Origin: Nephrocerus scutellatus
Lineage: Eukaryota; Arthropoda; Insecta; Diptera; Pipunculidae
Direction: 5' to 3'
DNA: 64,000 nucleotides
NCBI GenBank assembly: GCA_947095585.1
Contig: OX352763.1
Span: 41,342,010 to 41,406,009 of the forward strand
Below the pieces are notes generated by a model. The model made no database searches. It had not been told where the DNA came from and saw only the letters and a program-made list of their open reading frames with translations. Numbering within the stretch: the first letter of the stretch is position 1; every line of letters begins with the position of its first letter. Below, in pieces: positions 11,814 to 23,599 of the stretch. The position numbers and the translations under genes are program-made.

Positions 11814-12164
11814 TCTATATATATAAAAATCAATTGCTGTTCGTTAGACTGGCTAAAACTCGAGCACTGCTGAACCGATTTGGCTAATTTTGGTCTTAAA
11901 TTATTTGTGGAAGTCCAGAAAAGGTTTAAAAGGTGGCGCTGTGGATCAGTGTGTATGAGGTCAATAGGTGGGTGGTCAGTGGGCAGGAGGTCAGTGTGCG
12001 GGAGGTCAGTGGGTGTGAGGTCAGTGGGTGTGAGTTCAGTTGGCGGTGAGTCAGTGGGCGGGAGGTCAGTGGGCGGGGGTCAGTGGGATGGGGCAACCGG
12101 GAAACGTGGGTGTAAGTGGGCGTGGCGTCAGTGGGCGGGTAGCAAAGCGCCCGGGAACAGCTAG
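11814..12164 (+). mobile_element. Small non-autonomous Helitron with internal minisatellite
   Basis: The 5' end TCTATATATATAAAAATCAA followed by TGCTGTTCGTTAGACTGGCT and ACCGATTTGGCTAATTTTGG is the start seen in a very widespread insect Helitron group. The 3' end is AGCGCCCGGGAACAGCTAG, with a GC-rich palindrome (CCCGGG) just before the terminal CTAG. The flanks are A on the left and T on the right, the A|T insertion site expected for Helitrons. Nothing codes inside; the frame at 11,880-12,164 is a translation of the minisatellite. Confidence 0.85.
11945..12140 (+). repeat. GTCAGTGGG minisatellite inside the Helitron
   Basis: Nine to eleven imperfect units of 17-20 bp built on GGTCAGTGGGCGGGA fill the centre of the Helitron. 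It is strongly GC-rich and G/C-skewed compared with everything around it. Confidence 0.85.
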
Positions 12165-12189
12165 TAAAAAATAAATATTGATAAATATA

Positions 12190-12440
12190 TTATTTGTATG
12201 TTTGTGCCTATCTAACTGTAGAACGGCTTTTTTTAACAAACCCTCATTGCCAAGTGAGAACTTCCTAAATGACTTGCGTCCCGGCAATAAGGTGGGCTAT
12301 GCCCTTTATTAAAATAAAAAATAAAATAAAAAATCGAAGGAATGTGATTTACAATATGTCACAGTCCTCACCTTTGTAGCCGGTTTCAATTTATTTTCTC
12401 AGAATTCTCTCTGATGCATTGAAAAAGCAATATGAAACAA
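12190..12440 (-). repeat. Inverted copy of the 3' region of LINE-Y
   Basis: The segment with CATTGCCAAGTGAGAACTTC, a GGGCT..GCCCTTTATT stretch, CGAAGGAATGTGATTTACAA and GTAGCCGGTTTCAATTTATT matches 19,670-19,870 in reverse complement. At 19.7 kb the same sequence follows the LINE-Y reverse transcriptase, so here it is most simply a solo 3' end of that family. Confidence 0.6.
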
Positions 12441-12633
12441 GTAAATGTAAAAAAACTCGGGTACAAACATTTATATATACATCGAAACATGCCACACAGT
12501 CGTTTTTTTATTTGGTTATTTATTTGGTTATTTGGAGCTATTTCAAAGAATTTTATATTTCCACGCTTCACCGCGCCACACGCGACTTAGACACTCACAA
12601 AATTTCAGCTCTCTTCGTGTAGAAGGTGGCTAA

Positions 12634-13572
12634 TAAAAACAACCCATAAAAATTAAAATTTTTCATCTAAATTCTCTAATCGCAGAAACTGATATGGGAG
12701 CCCCTCGATCCTGGGCCATTTTTTTTTATTGTAGAAGAAAATCATCGAAACAAACATTTGACATCAGATGTTAAAATTGAAAAAGCTCAGATCATTTTAT
12801 TCTGAGCACTTAGAGCACGCTCATACTCTGAGCAAATAAGAAACACGAACATTTATATTGAGAACTCTTTGACTGCTCTGAACTAATTTATGAAAACGCC
12901 AAATGACAGAATATTGTGAAAACTTGTTGTTCTATCTGTATGTTGATATCGACAACAAAAAAAACGACATCAATAAAAATACAATTCAGTATATAATAAA
13001 AATGTAAGTTGAAGTAAGCATAAAACATTTATGTCTCGTTTCATTTGCTGGGTTCATTTGTGCGTGCGCTAAGATTTCTCACTCTCTCTCCACCACCAAC
13101 AAAACCATGCAGCGCAGCCGACTGCGCAGCACACACCGCACAAAGTCCATAAAGGGCGACGAATATCTGATGCCAGTACAGATATTTAAAAAATGTATAA
13201 GGGCCTTGCGGCCGAACCCGGGACCCGATCACTACCAAATTTTCGAAAAAGTATTGTTTATTGGGTATACACATGTGTGTAAAATTTGAAGAAAATCAGG
13301 TAAATTTTTTAAAGTTTTTGTTTGGGAGCCCCCCGACCCCGCAGCCCGAGGGGCCTCAAAATTTAATAGAAAGTGTTGTCTCCGGAAATACGCATGTGTG
13401 CAAAATTTCAATAAAATCGGGCCATGGGAAGTGGGTTAAAAATTGATCGCAAGAATCCACGACAGACGACCGACCGACGACCGACCGACGACCGACCGAC
13501 AACCGACCGACGACAAACCGACGACCGACCGACGACCCACGGGCAAGTGAAGTTAATATAGAGAATTTAAAA
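12634..13572 (-). repeat. DINE-1-like element, copy 5 (long subfamily)
   Basis: Starts AACAACCCATAAAAATTAAA plus CTAAATTCTCTAATCG and ends AGTTAATATAGAGAATTTAA. The tetranucleotide array is long and clear (CGACCGACGACCGACCGACG, repeated). It has a private inner segment (about 12,720-13,190) with TGACATCAGATGTTAAAATT and CGCAGCCGACTGCGCAGCAC, which is also in the copies at 39.2 and 56.3 kb and in no others here. Confidence 0.8.
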
Positions 13573-13644
13573 AGGACCTCAAAGTGGCCGAAAATTCAGA
13601 CAAAAAGGGGTCAAGTCGAGTTAAATAAAAGTTTTTAAAAAACG

Positions 13645-14215
13645 AACACGAAGGTAAACGACGCGAGTCAAAATGCTTTTATCAATGCTCGTCTAGTTGT
13701 TTTAAAATTGATTCAGTGTGTCAATTTAAGTATATAGGTGTCTTAATTGATTATAATCTAAACTGGAAAGATCATATCCGTTCGATTAATTCTCGTTTGT
13801 TGTCGGTACCTCGTAAAATGTACCTCTAAATGTACCTTTTGCTCTAAAAAAGTACTGACCTTAATCTATTACTGCCTTGCACACTCAAAGTTGCAATATG
13901 GTATAACAAGCTGGGATGGTTCGTATACAAATACTTTTGGACCTCTGTTGATAGCGCAAAAGCATTTAATACGAATTATCAGTAATAAAAATCGCTCTGC
14001 CGAAAGTTACCAATGAGACATCTATATGTATTTAAAGTATTTTTAAAGTAAGAGGTAACATTCCGAGTATATACTCGCAGATATAAAGTCTGCGTATTAG
14101 CAATATGTATCTTGTCAATGTACCAATCGCACATAAAACTCATTTTTTTAATTTTTTTACAATTACGCTCCCAAATTTTTTAATAAATTACCACTATATA
14201 TTAAAAAGACTTTTT
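13645..14215 (+). pseudogene. C-terminal RT fragment of a jockey-superfamily retrotransposon
   Basis: With frameshifts the + strand reads VQFKYIGVLIDYNLNWKDHI (the post-palm block 'YLGV.ID..L.WK.HI'), then LIYYCLAHSKLQYGITSWD and PLLIAQKHLIRIIS, which is the standard thumb/C-terminal region of jockey-type RTs. The rest of the RT and the endonuclease are absent. It is flanked left by the DINE-like element and right by the inverted LINE-Y endonuclease fragment. It differs from both LINE-Y and LINE-Z, so it may be a third family. Confidence 0.65.
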
Positions 14216-15007
14216 TCATTTATTAATAAATTTGGCTACTACCAAAGCATGGTCAGATAGACCTAATGGAGCAGATACATCAATTGAATATTTCTCTGGC
14301 ATAGTAGTTAGAAATAAATCTAAAAGGTGAGGTAATTGACCAATAGTATCGGGATACCTAGTTGGCTTATCAACGAGTTGGGTGAAAAGATTAATATTTT
14401 AAAAAAGTTCAGCGGTTTCACCAGATCGATCTCTACCATTCGAATAGGTCAACCATGAATCATTGTGGACATTAAAATCACCCAAGACTACAAATTCTGA
14501 TGTTGGTAAGGATTGGTAAATCTTGTCAGTAGTGTCCGATAAGTAATTAAACTCAGTATTAGTGTCATCAGGTGGCAAATTAGGACTACGATATAAAGGG
14601 AACAAATAAACATCGAATGGTTTGAAATTACAATTTCAATCCATATCGTATTGAACATGGGATGATTAATGTTTGGAATATTAAATTTTAGTACACTAAA
14701 ACTGATGTCATCTCGTATATATAAAATAACTCCATGATGTGGAACCAAACAGTCGACACGAGAATACCCCGAACAATGAAAATCATTTTGGGTACCCATA
14801 TAAGAGGCCTGCATTTCACATAACTTAGAACCCCAGGTTTATTCGCGTCAAGATGTGCTACGATCGAGTTGAAATTACTTTTAATGTAGCGAATATTTGT
14901 GAAATGAGTTTCAAAATAAGAGTTCATTTTACAAAGTAAAAATACCGAACACGTCAAGATGAGGAAAATATACGTAAAAATATATATATTCGTCTTTCTT
15001 TGGTAGA
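14216..15007 (-). pseudogene. LINE-Y endonuclease fragment (copy Y1)
   Basis: On the minus strand, in two frames, it reads TNIRYIKSNFNSIVAHLDAN, then MGTQNDFHCSGYSRVDCLVP, then SEFVVLGDFNVHNDSWLTYS, which is an APE-type endonuclease with the catalytic GDFN motif. The last 175 bp (14,216-14,390) are the reverse complement of 17,560-17,735, which ties this fragment to the LINE-Y copy there. It covers the endonuclease part that copy Y2 lacks. It stops abruptly against LINE-A copy 2 at 15,008. Confidence 0.75.
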
Positions 15008-15772
15008 AACAGGAAGCTTTCATCCAGATCGAGCAGGCGGTACGAAATCTGGGGCTAGACATTAATGAGAGCAAAACAAAGTAGATGGTGGCCACGTCTG
15101 CGAGTATAAGATCCAACATTGGATTCTCAATTCAAATAGTGGAGCGCGAATTTGAAGTAGTGCAATCCTTTAACTATCTCGGGGCAACTATAACATCCGA
15201 TAACAGCATGGAACCAGAAATACGCGCACGGTTGCCTACTATAGCCTGTCAAGACTCTTCAAATCCAGGAATTTAACTATAACATCCAAGCTGCTGGTAT
15301 ACAGAACAATAGTCATACCATTACTTACATATGGATCGGAGACTTGGGTGCTTAGCAAAAAGCATTCTGACCTCTTAGCCGCGTTCGGGAGAAAAGTTTT
15401 ACGTAGAATTGTTGGCCCCGTATGTGCGAAAGGCCGATTCCGGAGACTCTATAATGATGAGATCTACGAGCGTTACCGTGATGTCGACATCATGAAGAGA
15501 ATTAAGCTCGGTAGGCTCTGGTGAGGGCAGGACAACTAGCTCGCCTGAGCAAAAATTATCCTGCTCGGAAAGTCCTTTGCGGTAGGATTTATGGAACACG
15601 ACAGCGAGGCCGGCCAAGCCTACGCTGGAAGGATGGCATTGACCAGGACGTCCAGAGTTTAGGGATGCCAAACTGAATGACATCGCCTTGAAAACGGGAC
15701 CGGTGGATAGATTTTTTGCTGGAGGCCAGCATAGGACACCGGTTATAGAGCCAAATATGATGATGATGATGA
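15008..15772 (+). mobile_element. LINE-A copy 2, 5'-truncated C-terminal part
   Basis: Begins in GGAAGCTTTCATCCAGATCG, which corresponds to about 7,852 of copy 1, and runs to the 3' end CCAAATAT plus an ATG/TGA run. It includes the blocks RFRRLYNDEIYERYRDVDIM and LGRLW. Stops and small indels break it. 5' truncation with a complete 3' end is the usual outcome of target-primed reverse transcription. Confidence 0.8.
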
Positions 15773-17490
15773 AGGTTAAAGACTGGCTATTTTCAATTAA
15801 CTATGAGTTCATTAAAGCTTTTTTAAGAACCATATATTAGTACCACATTTTTCTCTTTTGCTCATATAAATTGTTTAGCTTATTTTAAATAGCTTGCAAA
15901 ATATTTATTATTATTATTTATTTTTTTTTTATTCTTTTTTTTTTTTGTACATAATCACTTTTAAGCGACTAATGTACCATATTTTTCACTTGACCAAAAC
16001 CGGTTTTTCTGTTAAACCGGCTATGCACAATGCAAAATTACTCTGTGATTGTGTTGTCTGCTGTGACTGCAGTAAATAACAAAAGTATTTTTTATGTTAT
16101 CACACTACTGTGGATAATACCTTCTTTCTAGGGTAGGTTACAGTCACTTTCTTCTATGGTCGTGTGAAAAATTAATATTATCACAAGCTTTTAAATTTTC
16201 AGTTGCTTTTGTTCTACAAAGTTCCAGAGTGTAACTTAGTTTTTTTTTTGTTTCTTACCAATGGTATAAAAAATTAAGATAATTTTACATAGAGTACTTA
16301 GAGTTCTATGCCGACTTCAACAGTCGATTGCTTTAACTTTGCGTCACAGTTGTTCCACTTTCAATTTAGTTTTTTTTTAAAATGAGTATCAACACCGTTT
16401 GCTGGTTGAAGGATGCGGTGTGGAGCTTCACGGCTCTCTTTTACGCATTTTGTAATACTAAAGAAGAACAAGATTTTAAGCTTCACCACACTTCCTGTTT
16501 TACTCGCGTCATTCTTTACAAACTAATCCAACCCGACCTAACCCAATTAAACCCATACCACAGGATACGGTCCGTATTAATTCCATGCTTGAAAAAACTG
16601 TATGCTCATGACGCTATTTTCTGATGTAGATAAGAACGATTGCAGCTGTATTTCTGCAAACGAATCATCGGTGACCTAGTCCCACTTCTATAAACTTGAA
16701 AATTCTGCAAAGTATTTCATTCAAGAATATTATTCTGCTCATAGCTTAACTTTTTGTTGCCAAAGTGCAGTGCAGCGTTATGTGCGTGGATTGCATTGAC
16801 GCGCTCTGTAAACCCAACGGCGACAGTGACGACCGACAATGCAAACGAAATGAGGCCAAAGTGGAGATGCATAATGTAAACATATAGTACTTATTATATG
16901 TATGTACCTTATACTTTAGTTATAACAACATTATTATTGGGGTAGGTTCCAAGAACCTGTCCTCGCTGTGCGCGCCTTGCTGCGCCACACGGACGGCAAC
17001 CAGATGTGATGGTGTTTTTTCCAGCAATACTGTCACAAGTTCGTTTTTGATGATTGGACATCATGAGTATGACGTCAGCAAATGTATCCTTCGAAAAAAA
17101 ACGATGGTAAATCGAGGTCGGTGCGTGTGCACTGCAGAAAGTACCATTGAGTTGTGTTTTCCATTCATTCATGTTCTGCTCGTACGCGAAACAAAAAAAT
17201 TAATTTTTCAAGAGGTTTTTCAGGATTAACTTGGTAGGTTTAAAGTGTGTAGTCATTTAATCGCAATACTTTGGATTAATTTTCCTCACTTTTGTATAAA
17301 TTCCAGTCAACCCCGTGCTGTTACATTTATTCCTATCCCTCGCGTAACAAACCCATTAAACCATTAATGTGTTGTTGTGTGTGAATACGTACATATATTA
17401 ATACTATAAGTCAGTCTATTAATGTTGATTTCTTTTTTACACCAGTAACAGACATTTTTAAAACTGAACACTAACTGTTGATTTTCCACT
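15773..17490. other. Mostly unannotated sequence containing one MITE
   Basis: Apart from the MITE at 15,982-16,171 I see only AT-rich sequence with short frames lacking motifs (for example 16,382-16,624 and 16,909-17,172 on the minus strand). No gene is supported. Confidence 0.45.
15982..16171. mobile_element. MITE with TTTTTCAC ends, copy 1
   Basis: The ends are TTTTTCACTTGACCA and TGGTCGTGTGAAAAA, an imperfect terminal inverted repeat. The centre shares GCTGTGACTGCAGTAAATAA and AACCGGTTTTTCTG with the copy at 26,789-26,982 in the same order. The flanks do not show a clear target duplication. Confidence 0.65.
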
Positions 17491-17495
17491 TCTAA

Positions 17496-18211
17496 TTGAA
17501 AAATGGCGGTGTGGCCACAATACGACTTTCTTTTATGGACCAGAATCTTCTTTCAAATGTTAATCTTTTCACCCAACTCGTTGATAAGCCAACTAGGTAT
17601 CCCGATACTACTGATCAATCACCTCACCTTTTAGATTTATTTCTTACTACTATGCCAGATAAATATTTAATTGATGTATCTGCTCCATTAGGTCTTTCTG
17701 ACCATGCTTTGGTAGTAGCCAAATTTTCAATAACACCAGCCCTTATAGAGCCTACAAGTAAAAGGCTACTCTGGCACTATAAAAATGCTAATTGGAAGCT
17801 CCTGAACCAATTTTATAGCTCATTTGATTGGTCAACCTGTTTTTCCAGCAATAATGCAGATGAAGCATCACAACTAATCACATCAACCATTTAGCTAGGA
17901 ATGAAAAATTGCACTTTGTAAAGTTTCGAATGGCTAGAAATAGATCAAACGCTATATTGAAAAGGTCCAGAATAATATATGACCTTAAGATTCGAGATAG
18001 CATGCGAAAAATTTTGGATTCTGATTCAAACAGTCGAAGCTTTTGGTCGTTTGCTGCATTGGTTAAAAGAAACTTTGCAGATAATACTTCGTCAATTCCT
18101 TCTTTATTTCATAATGGTATTCATTATAGAACTGATATTGAGAAAGCTAATCTCTTAGCTTCTCATTTCGCTGGTGCGTCTACTCCTCCTTTAACTACCA
18201 AAGCCCACTAA
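17496..18211 (+). pseudogene. LINE-Y2 endonuclease end and linker, frameshifted
   Basis: The first frame (17,496-17,894) reads LVDKPTRYPDTTDQSPHLLD then SAPLGLSDHALV, the last catalytic block (SDH) of the retrotransposon endonuclease. The second (17,909-18,211) is the linker with NSRSFWSFAALVKRNF and LLASHFAGAST, the region just before the RT fingers in jockey-type elements. A stop and shift separate the two. Confidence 0.75.
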
Positions 18212-18234
18212 TTCTCCCGAATCTAGGCCCAGGT

Positions 18235-19278
18235 ATGTCTAAAATCTATTTTCGGAAACGGGTTGTTTCAAAGATTCTGAAAGAACTTGACCCCAATAAA
18301 GCGACTGGCCCCGACGGTATTCCGCCATTAGTATTGAAAAGTTGTCATCTTACTTTGGCAAAACCGCTTAGCAAATTGTTTCATCTCTCAATGAAGACAG
18401 GCGTTTTTCCATCATTTGGGAAAATAGCAAATATTCAACCCGTTCCAAAAAAAGGTGATAAATCGGCACCTACGAACTACCGTCCTATTGCTTTGTTGTC
18501 AGTTCTATCGAAGGTAATGGAATCTATCGTTAATTTCAGACTAATGAACTATCTGGATTCGAATGTTCTTTTATCCGATGTGCAGTATGGATTTCGTAAA
18601 AATCGCTCTTCAGGTGAACTAATGACGTGCATGACTCATTGTTTGGAGCGAAGCATTGAAAACCTAGGTGAATCAAGCGTTGTTTCCTTAGATATTTCTA
18701 AAGCTTTTGATAGAGTTTGGCATAATTGTCTTAATCATAAGATTAGTGCACTGAACTTACACTCCTCTCTCATTTCATGGATTGAGAATTATTTATGGAA
18801 CCGTAAAATAAAAGTTGTATTAAATGGTATATCTTCAACTTCACATGGGATCAATACTGGCGTGCCTCAAGGGTTATCCTTGTCGCCCACGCTCTTCTCG
18901 ATATATATCAACGACCTGTTGTCTTCTACAACCTGTGATATCCATTCATTTGCTGATGATACAACACTATCGGCTTCCATTGAGTTTGTCAGTCAAAAAG
19001 AATGCAATTCTTGCTTGAATGGTTGGCGTGAATTAATGAATTTGACTATTCTGTCTAATATCCAAATCATTTTCGATTGGGGCATTTCTAACAGTCCAGT
19101 CCATTCCATTCCATTCCAGTCTTGCCTTTTTTCTCAGAAGACAACTCAACATTACGTTTCACCTGTTATTAATGGTGCCCCTATTGCGAGATCAGATTCA
19201 CTGAAGTTGTTAGGTTTAAAAGTATCAAGTGATCTTTCCTGGAAAGAACATATTTATGAAATTTCAAAAAGAGCTTAA
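18235..19278 (+). pseudogene. LINE-Y2 reverse transcriptase, longest intact block in the window
   Basis: A 347-codon uninterrupted stretch covers most of the [77 protein letters not shown] (motif A with its Asp), INTGVPQGLSLSPTLFSIYI (motif B), HSFADDTTLSASI (motif C, FADD) and SLKLLGLKVSSDLSWKEHIY. All catalytic Asp residues are present. It then goes out of frame into the C-terminal block at 19,229-19,501 (SRVSSMWNQL-like). The family is jockey-superfamily; I cannot place the clade more exactly. Confidence 0.8.
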
Positions 19279-19917
19279 ATGTTCTTTAGAAACCCGTTCT
19301 CTAGTTCCAGGGCCTTTACTCTGTAACGTAAACACTCGTTTAAGGTGCAACCAACATAGATTTGCCTTAAAACTTTTTTCATGTAGAACCCAACACTTTA
19401 AATCCTCCTTTTTCCCGAGAGTCTCTTCGATGTGGAATCAATTGGTCGAGCACTTGTTTCCCGAATCTTATAATCTTGCAGGCGTTCAAATTAGCCGTTA
19501 ACAACTTCTTGAAGGATGATGGATAAAGTATAAAAAAAAAAAAATTTATCAGTATTTTTAAAATTATTTTTATAATTTGTAATATTTTCTTGGTCAAGGT
19601 TTTTTGTAGTTTTCTCGACCATGATTTATTGATAAAAGTATTTGGACTCACGTCGTTCTAAATTCGTGTTCGTTTTTCGTATTGCTTTTTCAATGAATCA
19701 GGGAGAGTTCTGAGAAAATAAATTGAACCCGGCTACAAAGGTGAGGACTGTGACATATTGTAAATCACATTCCTTCGATTTTTATTGTATTTTGAATTTA
19801 ATAAAGGGCTTAGCCCAACTTATTGCCGTGACGTAAGTCATTCAGGGAGTCCTCCCTTGGCAATAAGTCTCTATATAAAAAAAAAAATATATATTTTTTT
19901 AAATCTTTTTTTTTATT

Positions 19918-20998
19918 TTTAAATTCTCTATTTCAACTTCGCGTGCCCGTGTGTTTGTTTGTTTATTTGTCGTGGAATCTGGCGATCAATTTTTAATTTT
20001 GCACACATGCCCCTCTGGCCTCGGGGTCGGGGGGCCCCATACAAATATTTTACAAAATTTACCCGATTTTCTTCAAATTTTATATACATGTGACTTTTTG
20101 TATACTTTTGTAGAAATTATGGAGACCCCCAACCCCGTAGTCGTGAGGCCCCATACAAATTTTTTTAAAAAAATTAACCCGATTTTCTTTAAATTTTATA
20201 CACAAGTGTATTTCTGATGATCAAGACTTTTTGTAACAATTTTGAAGACCCCGGTCGGAAGGCCCCATAAACATGTTTTAAAAAATTACCCCGATTTTCT
20301 TCAAATTGTATACACATGTGTATCTTAGATGGACAACACTGTTTGTAAAATGTTTACAGTGAACGGGCCCTGTGGACCGGGGATGCCCATGCATTTTTAA
20401 ATTCTCTTTATTAACTTCGCGTGCCCGTGGCTGGCTGGCTGGCTGGCTGGTGGACAGAATCTTGTGATCAATTTTATTTTTAACACACTTCCTACAGCCA
20501 TATTTGATTGAAATTTTGCACACATGTATATTTCCGGTGACAATACTTTCTATTAAAATTTTGAGTGTGATGGGGCCGCGTGGTCGGGGGGCTCCCATAC
20601 AATTTTTTTCCCTCGGCATCAGATAATTTCATTCTGTAATGAATGTGTTCTGTGTGCTTCGTGCGCTGTGCGCAGTGAATTGTGGGCAGCGCTGCTTGCT
20701 TTACGATTTGGATTTTGTTGTTGGGTTGCAGTGCTTCGTACGTATTTTTATATTTAAGCATTTTTAGAAGAATTCAGTATACTTTTGGTTATTAGAGAAT
20801 TTACATGAAAAATTTGAAATTAGCTCGATTTTCTTAAATTTTTAAACACATGTGTTTTCCGATGATGTTGGTGTAGTGGTGGGGCCCATATACATTTTTT
20901 TAAAAATTAGCCTGATTTCCTTCAAATTCTAAACACATTATTTGTATCTCCTATTAGAGAATTTACGAAAAAATTTAATTTTTAAGTTTTTTTTTTTA
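19918..20998 (+). repeat. Cluster of DINE-1-like elements, copies 6-7
   Basis: Two family 5' ends lie in the same direction: AAATTCTCTATTTCAACTTC at 19,922 and AAATTCTCTTTATTAACTTC at 20,398. The second is followed by a clean (GGCT)n array at 20,430-20,451. 3'-type ends TTAGAGAATTTACATGAAAA (about 20,790) and TTAGAGAATTTACGAAAA (about 20,955) follow. The second copy has a private segment (20,600-20,760) with GGGCAGCGCTGCTTGC that recurs at 29.0 kb. Several of the ~150-bp units are present. Confidence 0.75.
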
Positions 20999-21782
20999 AA
21001 TTTCAAAGTAAACTTCCGGTTGGCCGATTTCCGCAAAATCAACTGGAACCTCCCAATTTATATAAAAAGCTTTAACCGTTTGGGCTGTAGAGTGTACACA
21101 GACAGACAGACACAGATTTCGTCGCTTTTTCTGGCTCAGGAGATACGGATACACTTATTATGTGAAAAGTAAGTAAACAAAAAACTTCGGAATTCGCTCC
21201 TTAAAATTACATTTAATCCACTACAATTCATTTTTTTAATTAGGGCCATTTAATTTGCCGTGCTTTTCCGCAAAATAAACGCGTTTCGCGTTTGTCAAGA
21301 TATTGTTCTGCAGTCTGATTGTCCTATCCCTATTTCTTCCTTTCTGTTTTCAATTAAATTTTATAACACGAGTACTTTGTCAAATTATTTGTAATTCGAG
21401 TAGCTCTGCGTTTTATGGACTCCATACAAAACGCGTGCATGAGCCTTTTTTAGACAGATCAATAAAACGCAATGCATAACTTTACTTTTTGGTGGACCGT
21501 TGAAAAAGCTTAAATTTATTTGAATTAGTAATTGAGGTAAGTTCAAAATTAAACATTTACAATTTAAGGATGCGATCAAATGCTTACTTTAAACGTCAAA
21601 CTTAGGCTCGTTTTATCAAAAGTTGTATCGGGTGTCCGAAAAGTAGAGGACGATTTAAAATACTAATAGCTATTTAATTTTTTAATAAATCCTTTATATT
21701 ATTTGTTTCGTAAATTTTAATGCACTGCTCAGTTGTATAACTTTCCGAGTTGTAAAAGCTTTTCCACCAAAGTTTATTTCTA
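20999..21782. other. Unannotated sequence with a short GACAGACA run
   Basis: Only a short tetranucleotide-like run (ACACAGACAGACAGACACAG, about 21,096) stands out. It may be a relic of another element. No gene is seen. Confidence 0.4.
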
Positions 21783-22720
21783 AAAAAATAACCCATAAAA
21801 ATTATAATTTTTCATGTAAATTCTCCAATAGAAGATACATATGTGTGCAAAGTTTGAACCGGGTTAATTTGAAAAAAATTAATATTAGAGCACCCTTCAC
21901 TTCAAAATTTTTTAAAAAACTTTTACAAAAAGTTCGGTCTATCGGAGATACACATATGTTTAAAATTCTAAGTAAGTCGGGCTAATTTTTAAAAAAAATT
22001 ATAGCCCCGCCCCCGTGTTCAGGGCCCATTCGCTCCAAAAATGTTACAAAAACTTTTGTCCAACGGGATAAACATATGTTTAAAATTTGGAGAAAATCGG
22101 GCTAATTTTTTAAAAATTTGTACGGGCACCCTCGGGTCCCAGGGCCTATTCGCTCAAAAAATTTCCAAAAAGTTTTGTCCATCGGAGATACACATGTGTA
22201 TAAAATTTTACCAAAATCGGGTTAATTTTTATTTTAAATTTGTATAAGTCCCCACAACCACAGGACCCGGCGTCTGTAAAAATTTTACAATAAGTGTAGT
22301 CCATCGGAGGTACACACGTGTATAAAATTTAAAGAAAGTTGGGTTCATTTTTTTTTTTAAAATTTGTATGGTGCCACACGACCTGGAGTCTCCAAAATAT
22401 TTACAAAAATTGTTGTCCATTTGAAGAAATTCGGGTTAATTTTTTTAAAAAATTTGTATTGGGCCCCATGACCCCAAAGCCCGGGGTCTCCAAAATTTTT
22501 ACAAAAAGTGTTGTCCATCGGAGATACATAAGTTGATAAAATTTGAAGAAAATCGGGTTAATTTTTTAAAAGTTTATATGGGCACCCCTCGGCCTTGAGG
22601 CCCGAAATTTAAATAGAAAGTTTTGTCTCCGGAAATACACATGTGTGCAAATTTTCAATAATAGCGGGCTTCGGAAAGTGGGTTAAAAATTGATCAGAAA
22701 ATCTGACCAGCCAGCCGGAA
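21783..22720 (-). repeat. DINE-1-like element, copy 8, with many internal units
   Basis: Reads on the minus strand from AACCCATAAAAATTATAATT to AATCTGACCAGCCAGCCGG. It contains about six ~150-bp units, each with AAATTTGAAGAAAATCGGG, CATCGGAGATACACATGTG and a CCC.GACCC.GGGCC block. This is the longest run of units in the window and the best place to derive the unit consensus. The terminal 5' end is cut off where the following unrelated segment starts. Confidence 0.8.
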
Positions 22721-23152
22721 ATCAGTTCCGAGGTCTTAGGCAGATAAGCAAATACCTTAAAAGGCGTTTTCGCTCAACGACTCCCCAAGAAAACTCTGAA
22801 GACCCTCTGACATTCAAAATCCCAAAAAGGCCCTCCAAGGACTCCCAAAAGGTCTCCAAAGTTTAAAATTGTAACACAATATGCGACCACTAATATGTCT
22901 CAAAATCGCAACACAAATGAAATAGTGATGTTCAAGCAAACGATCAAAACAAACTAACGCTTAGTTTCGATTGGTTTGCTATGACATTGTAATCGAAATG
23001 GAAATGTAAATAAAACACAGATTCATTGTGATTTCAAATTTAATGAAAGAAAATACATCATTTGGTTGACGTTTTTTCTCATTTTTACACACAACACGAT
23101 CACAAATCAATTTATTAAAGTGGGACAGGACAACGTCTGTCGGGTCAGCTAG
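22721..23152 (+). mobile_element. Helitron-like 3' end and possible truncated element
   Basis: The right boundary reads GGACAACGTCTGTCGGGTCA followed by GCTAG and then T, a Helitron-type 3' terminus (CTAG before T). The segment lies between two DINE-like copies, so it may be an insertion. I cannot find a matching TC start on the left. Within it (22,780-22,862) are degenerate CCCAAAAGG/CTCCAAGG repeats. Confidence 0.45.
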
Positions 23153-23164
23153 TAATAAATAAAA

Positions 23165-23488
23165 ATAAAAAAATAGCCCATAAAAATTTAAATTTTTCTT
23201 GTAAATCGGGTACTTTTTTTATAAAATTTGTATGGAAGCCCGCCGACCCCGGGTCAATTCCCGATCAATTCCAAATTTTTACAAAAAGTGTTGTTCATCG
23301 GAAATACATATGCATATAAAATTTAAGGAAAATCGTGTAAATTTTGTAAAATATTTGTATGGGAAATAAATAGTATTGTAGTGGGATATACACATGTGTA
23401 CAAAGTTTGAATTAAATCGGTTAAAATTTTAACACAAAATCTGATCAGCCAGCCACGGACACGCGAAGTTAATATAGAAAATTTAATG
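23165..23488 (-). repeat. DINE-1-like element, copy 9 (short)
   Basis: From AGCCCATAAAAATTTAAATT to CGCGAAGTTAATATAGAAAA with two internal units and a minimal array (CCAGCCACGG). The inner edge of the left end is deleted, so the TAAATTCTCTA repeat is incomplete there. Confidence 0.65.
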
Positions 23489-23599
23489 AAAATAATTCAC
23501 CTATACCAAATATTTTCTTAATTTCTGCCAATGTGTTAGTGTCGGTGGTGCAGTGGGTTAGCATTGCTGATACGTGGTTGTACCGTATACTACTGTATT

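Larger units (their letters stand above)
17490..19880 (+). mobile_element. LINE-Y copy Y2: jockey-superfamily retrotransposon, 5'-truncated
   Basis: Contains the end of an APE endonuclease, a linker, a nearly complete RT and about 370 bp of 3' UTR ending near CCTCCCTTGGCAATAAG. The 5' part is missing, but some of it survives inverted at 14.2-15.0 kb. Inner parts of the 3' UTR occur again at 12,190-12,440. Frameshifts separate endonuclease, linker, RT and C-terminus. Confidence 0.8.

Noticed and set aside
11880..12164. 94-codon frame with GGRSVGGRSVG repeats
   Set aside because: It lies wholly inside the Helitron and is a translation of its minisatellite.
16382..17229. Possible small genes at 16,382-16,624 (+) and 16,909-17,172 (-)
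   Set aside because: No motif, signal, partner exon or compositional shift; lengths are ordinary for chance frames here.
21783..22720. CRISPR-like regularly spaced repeats
   Set aside because: The repeated ~150-bp units are diverged, contiguous, without unique spacers, and sit between DINE-like ends in an insect genome.
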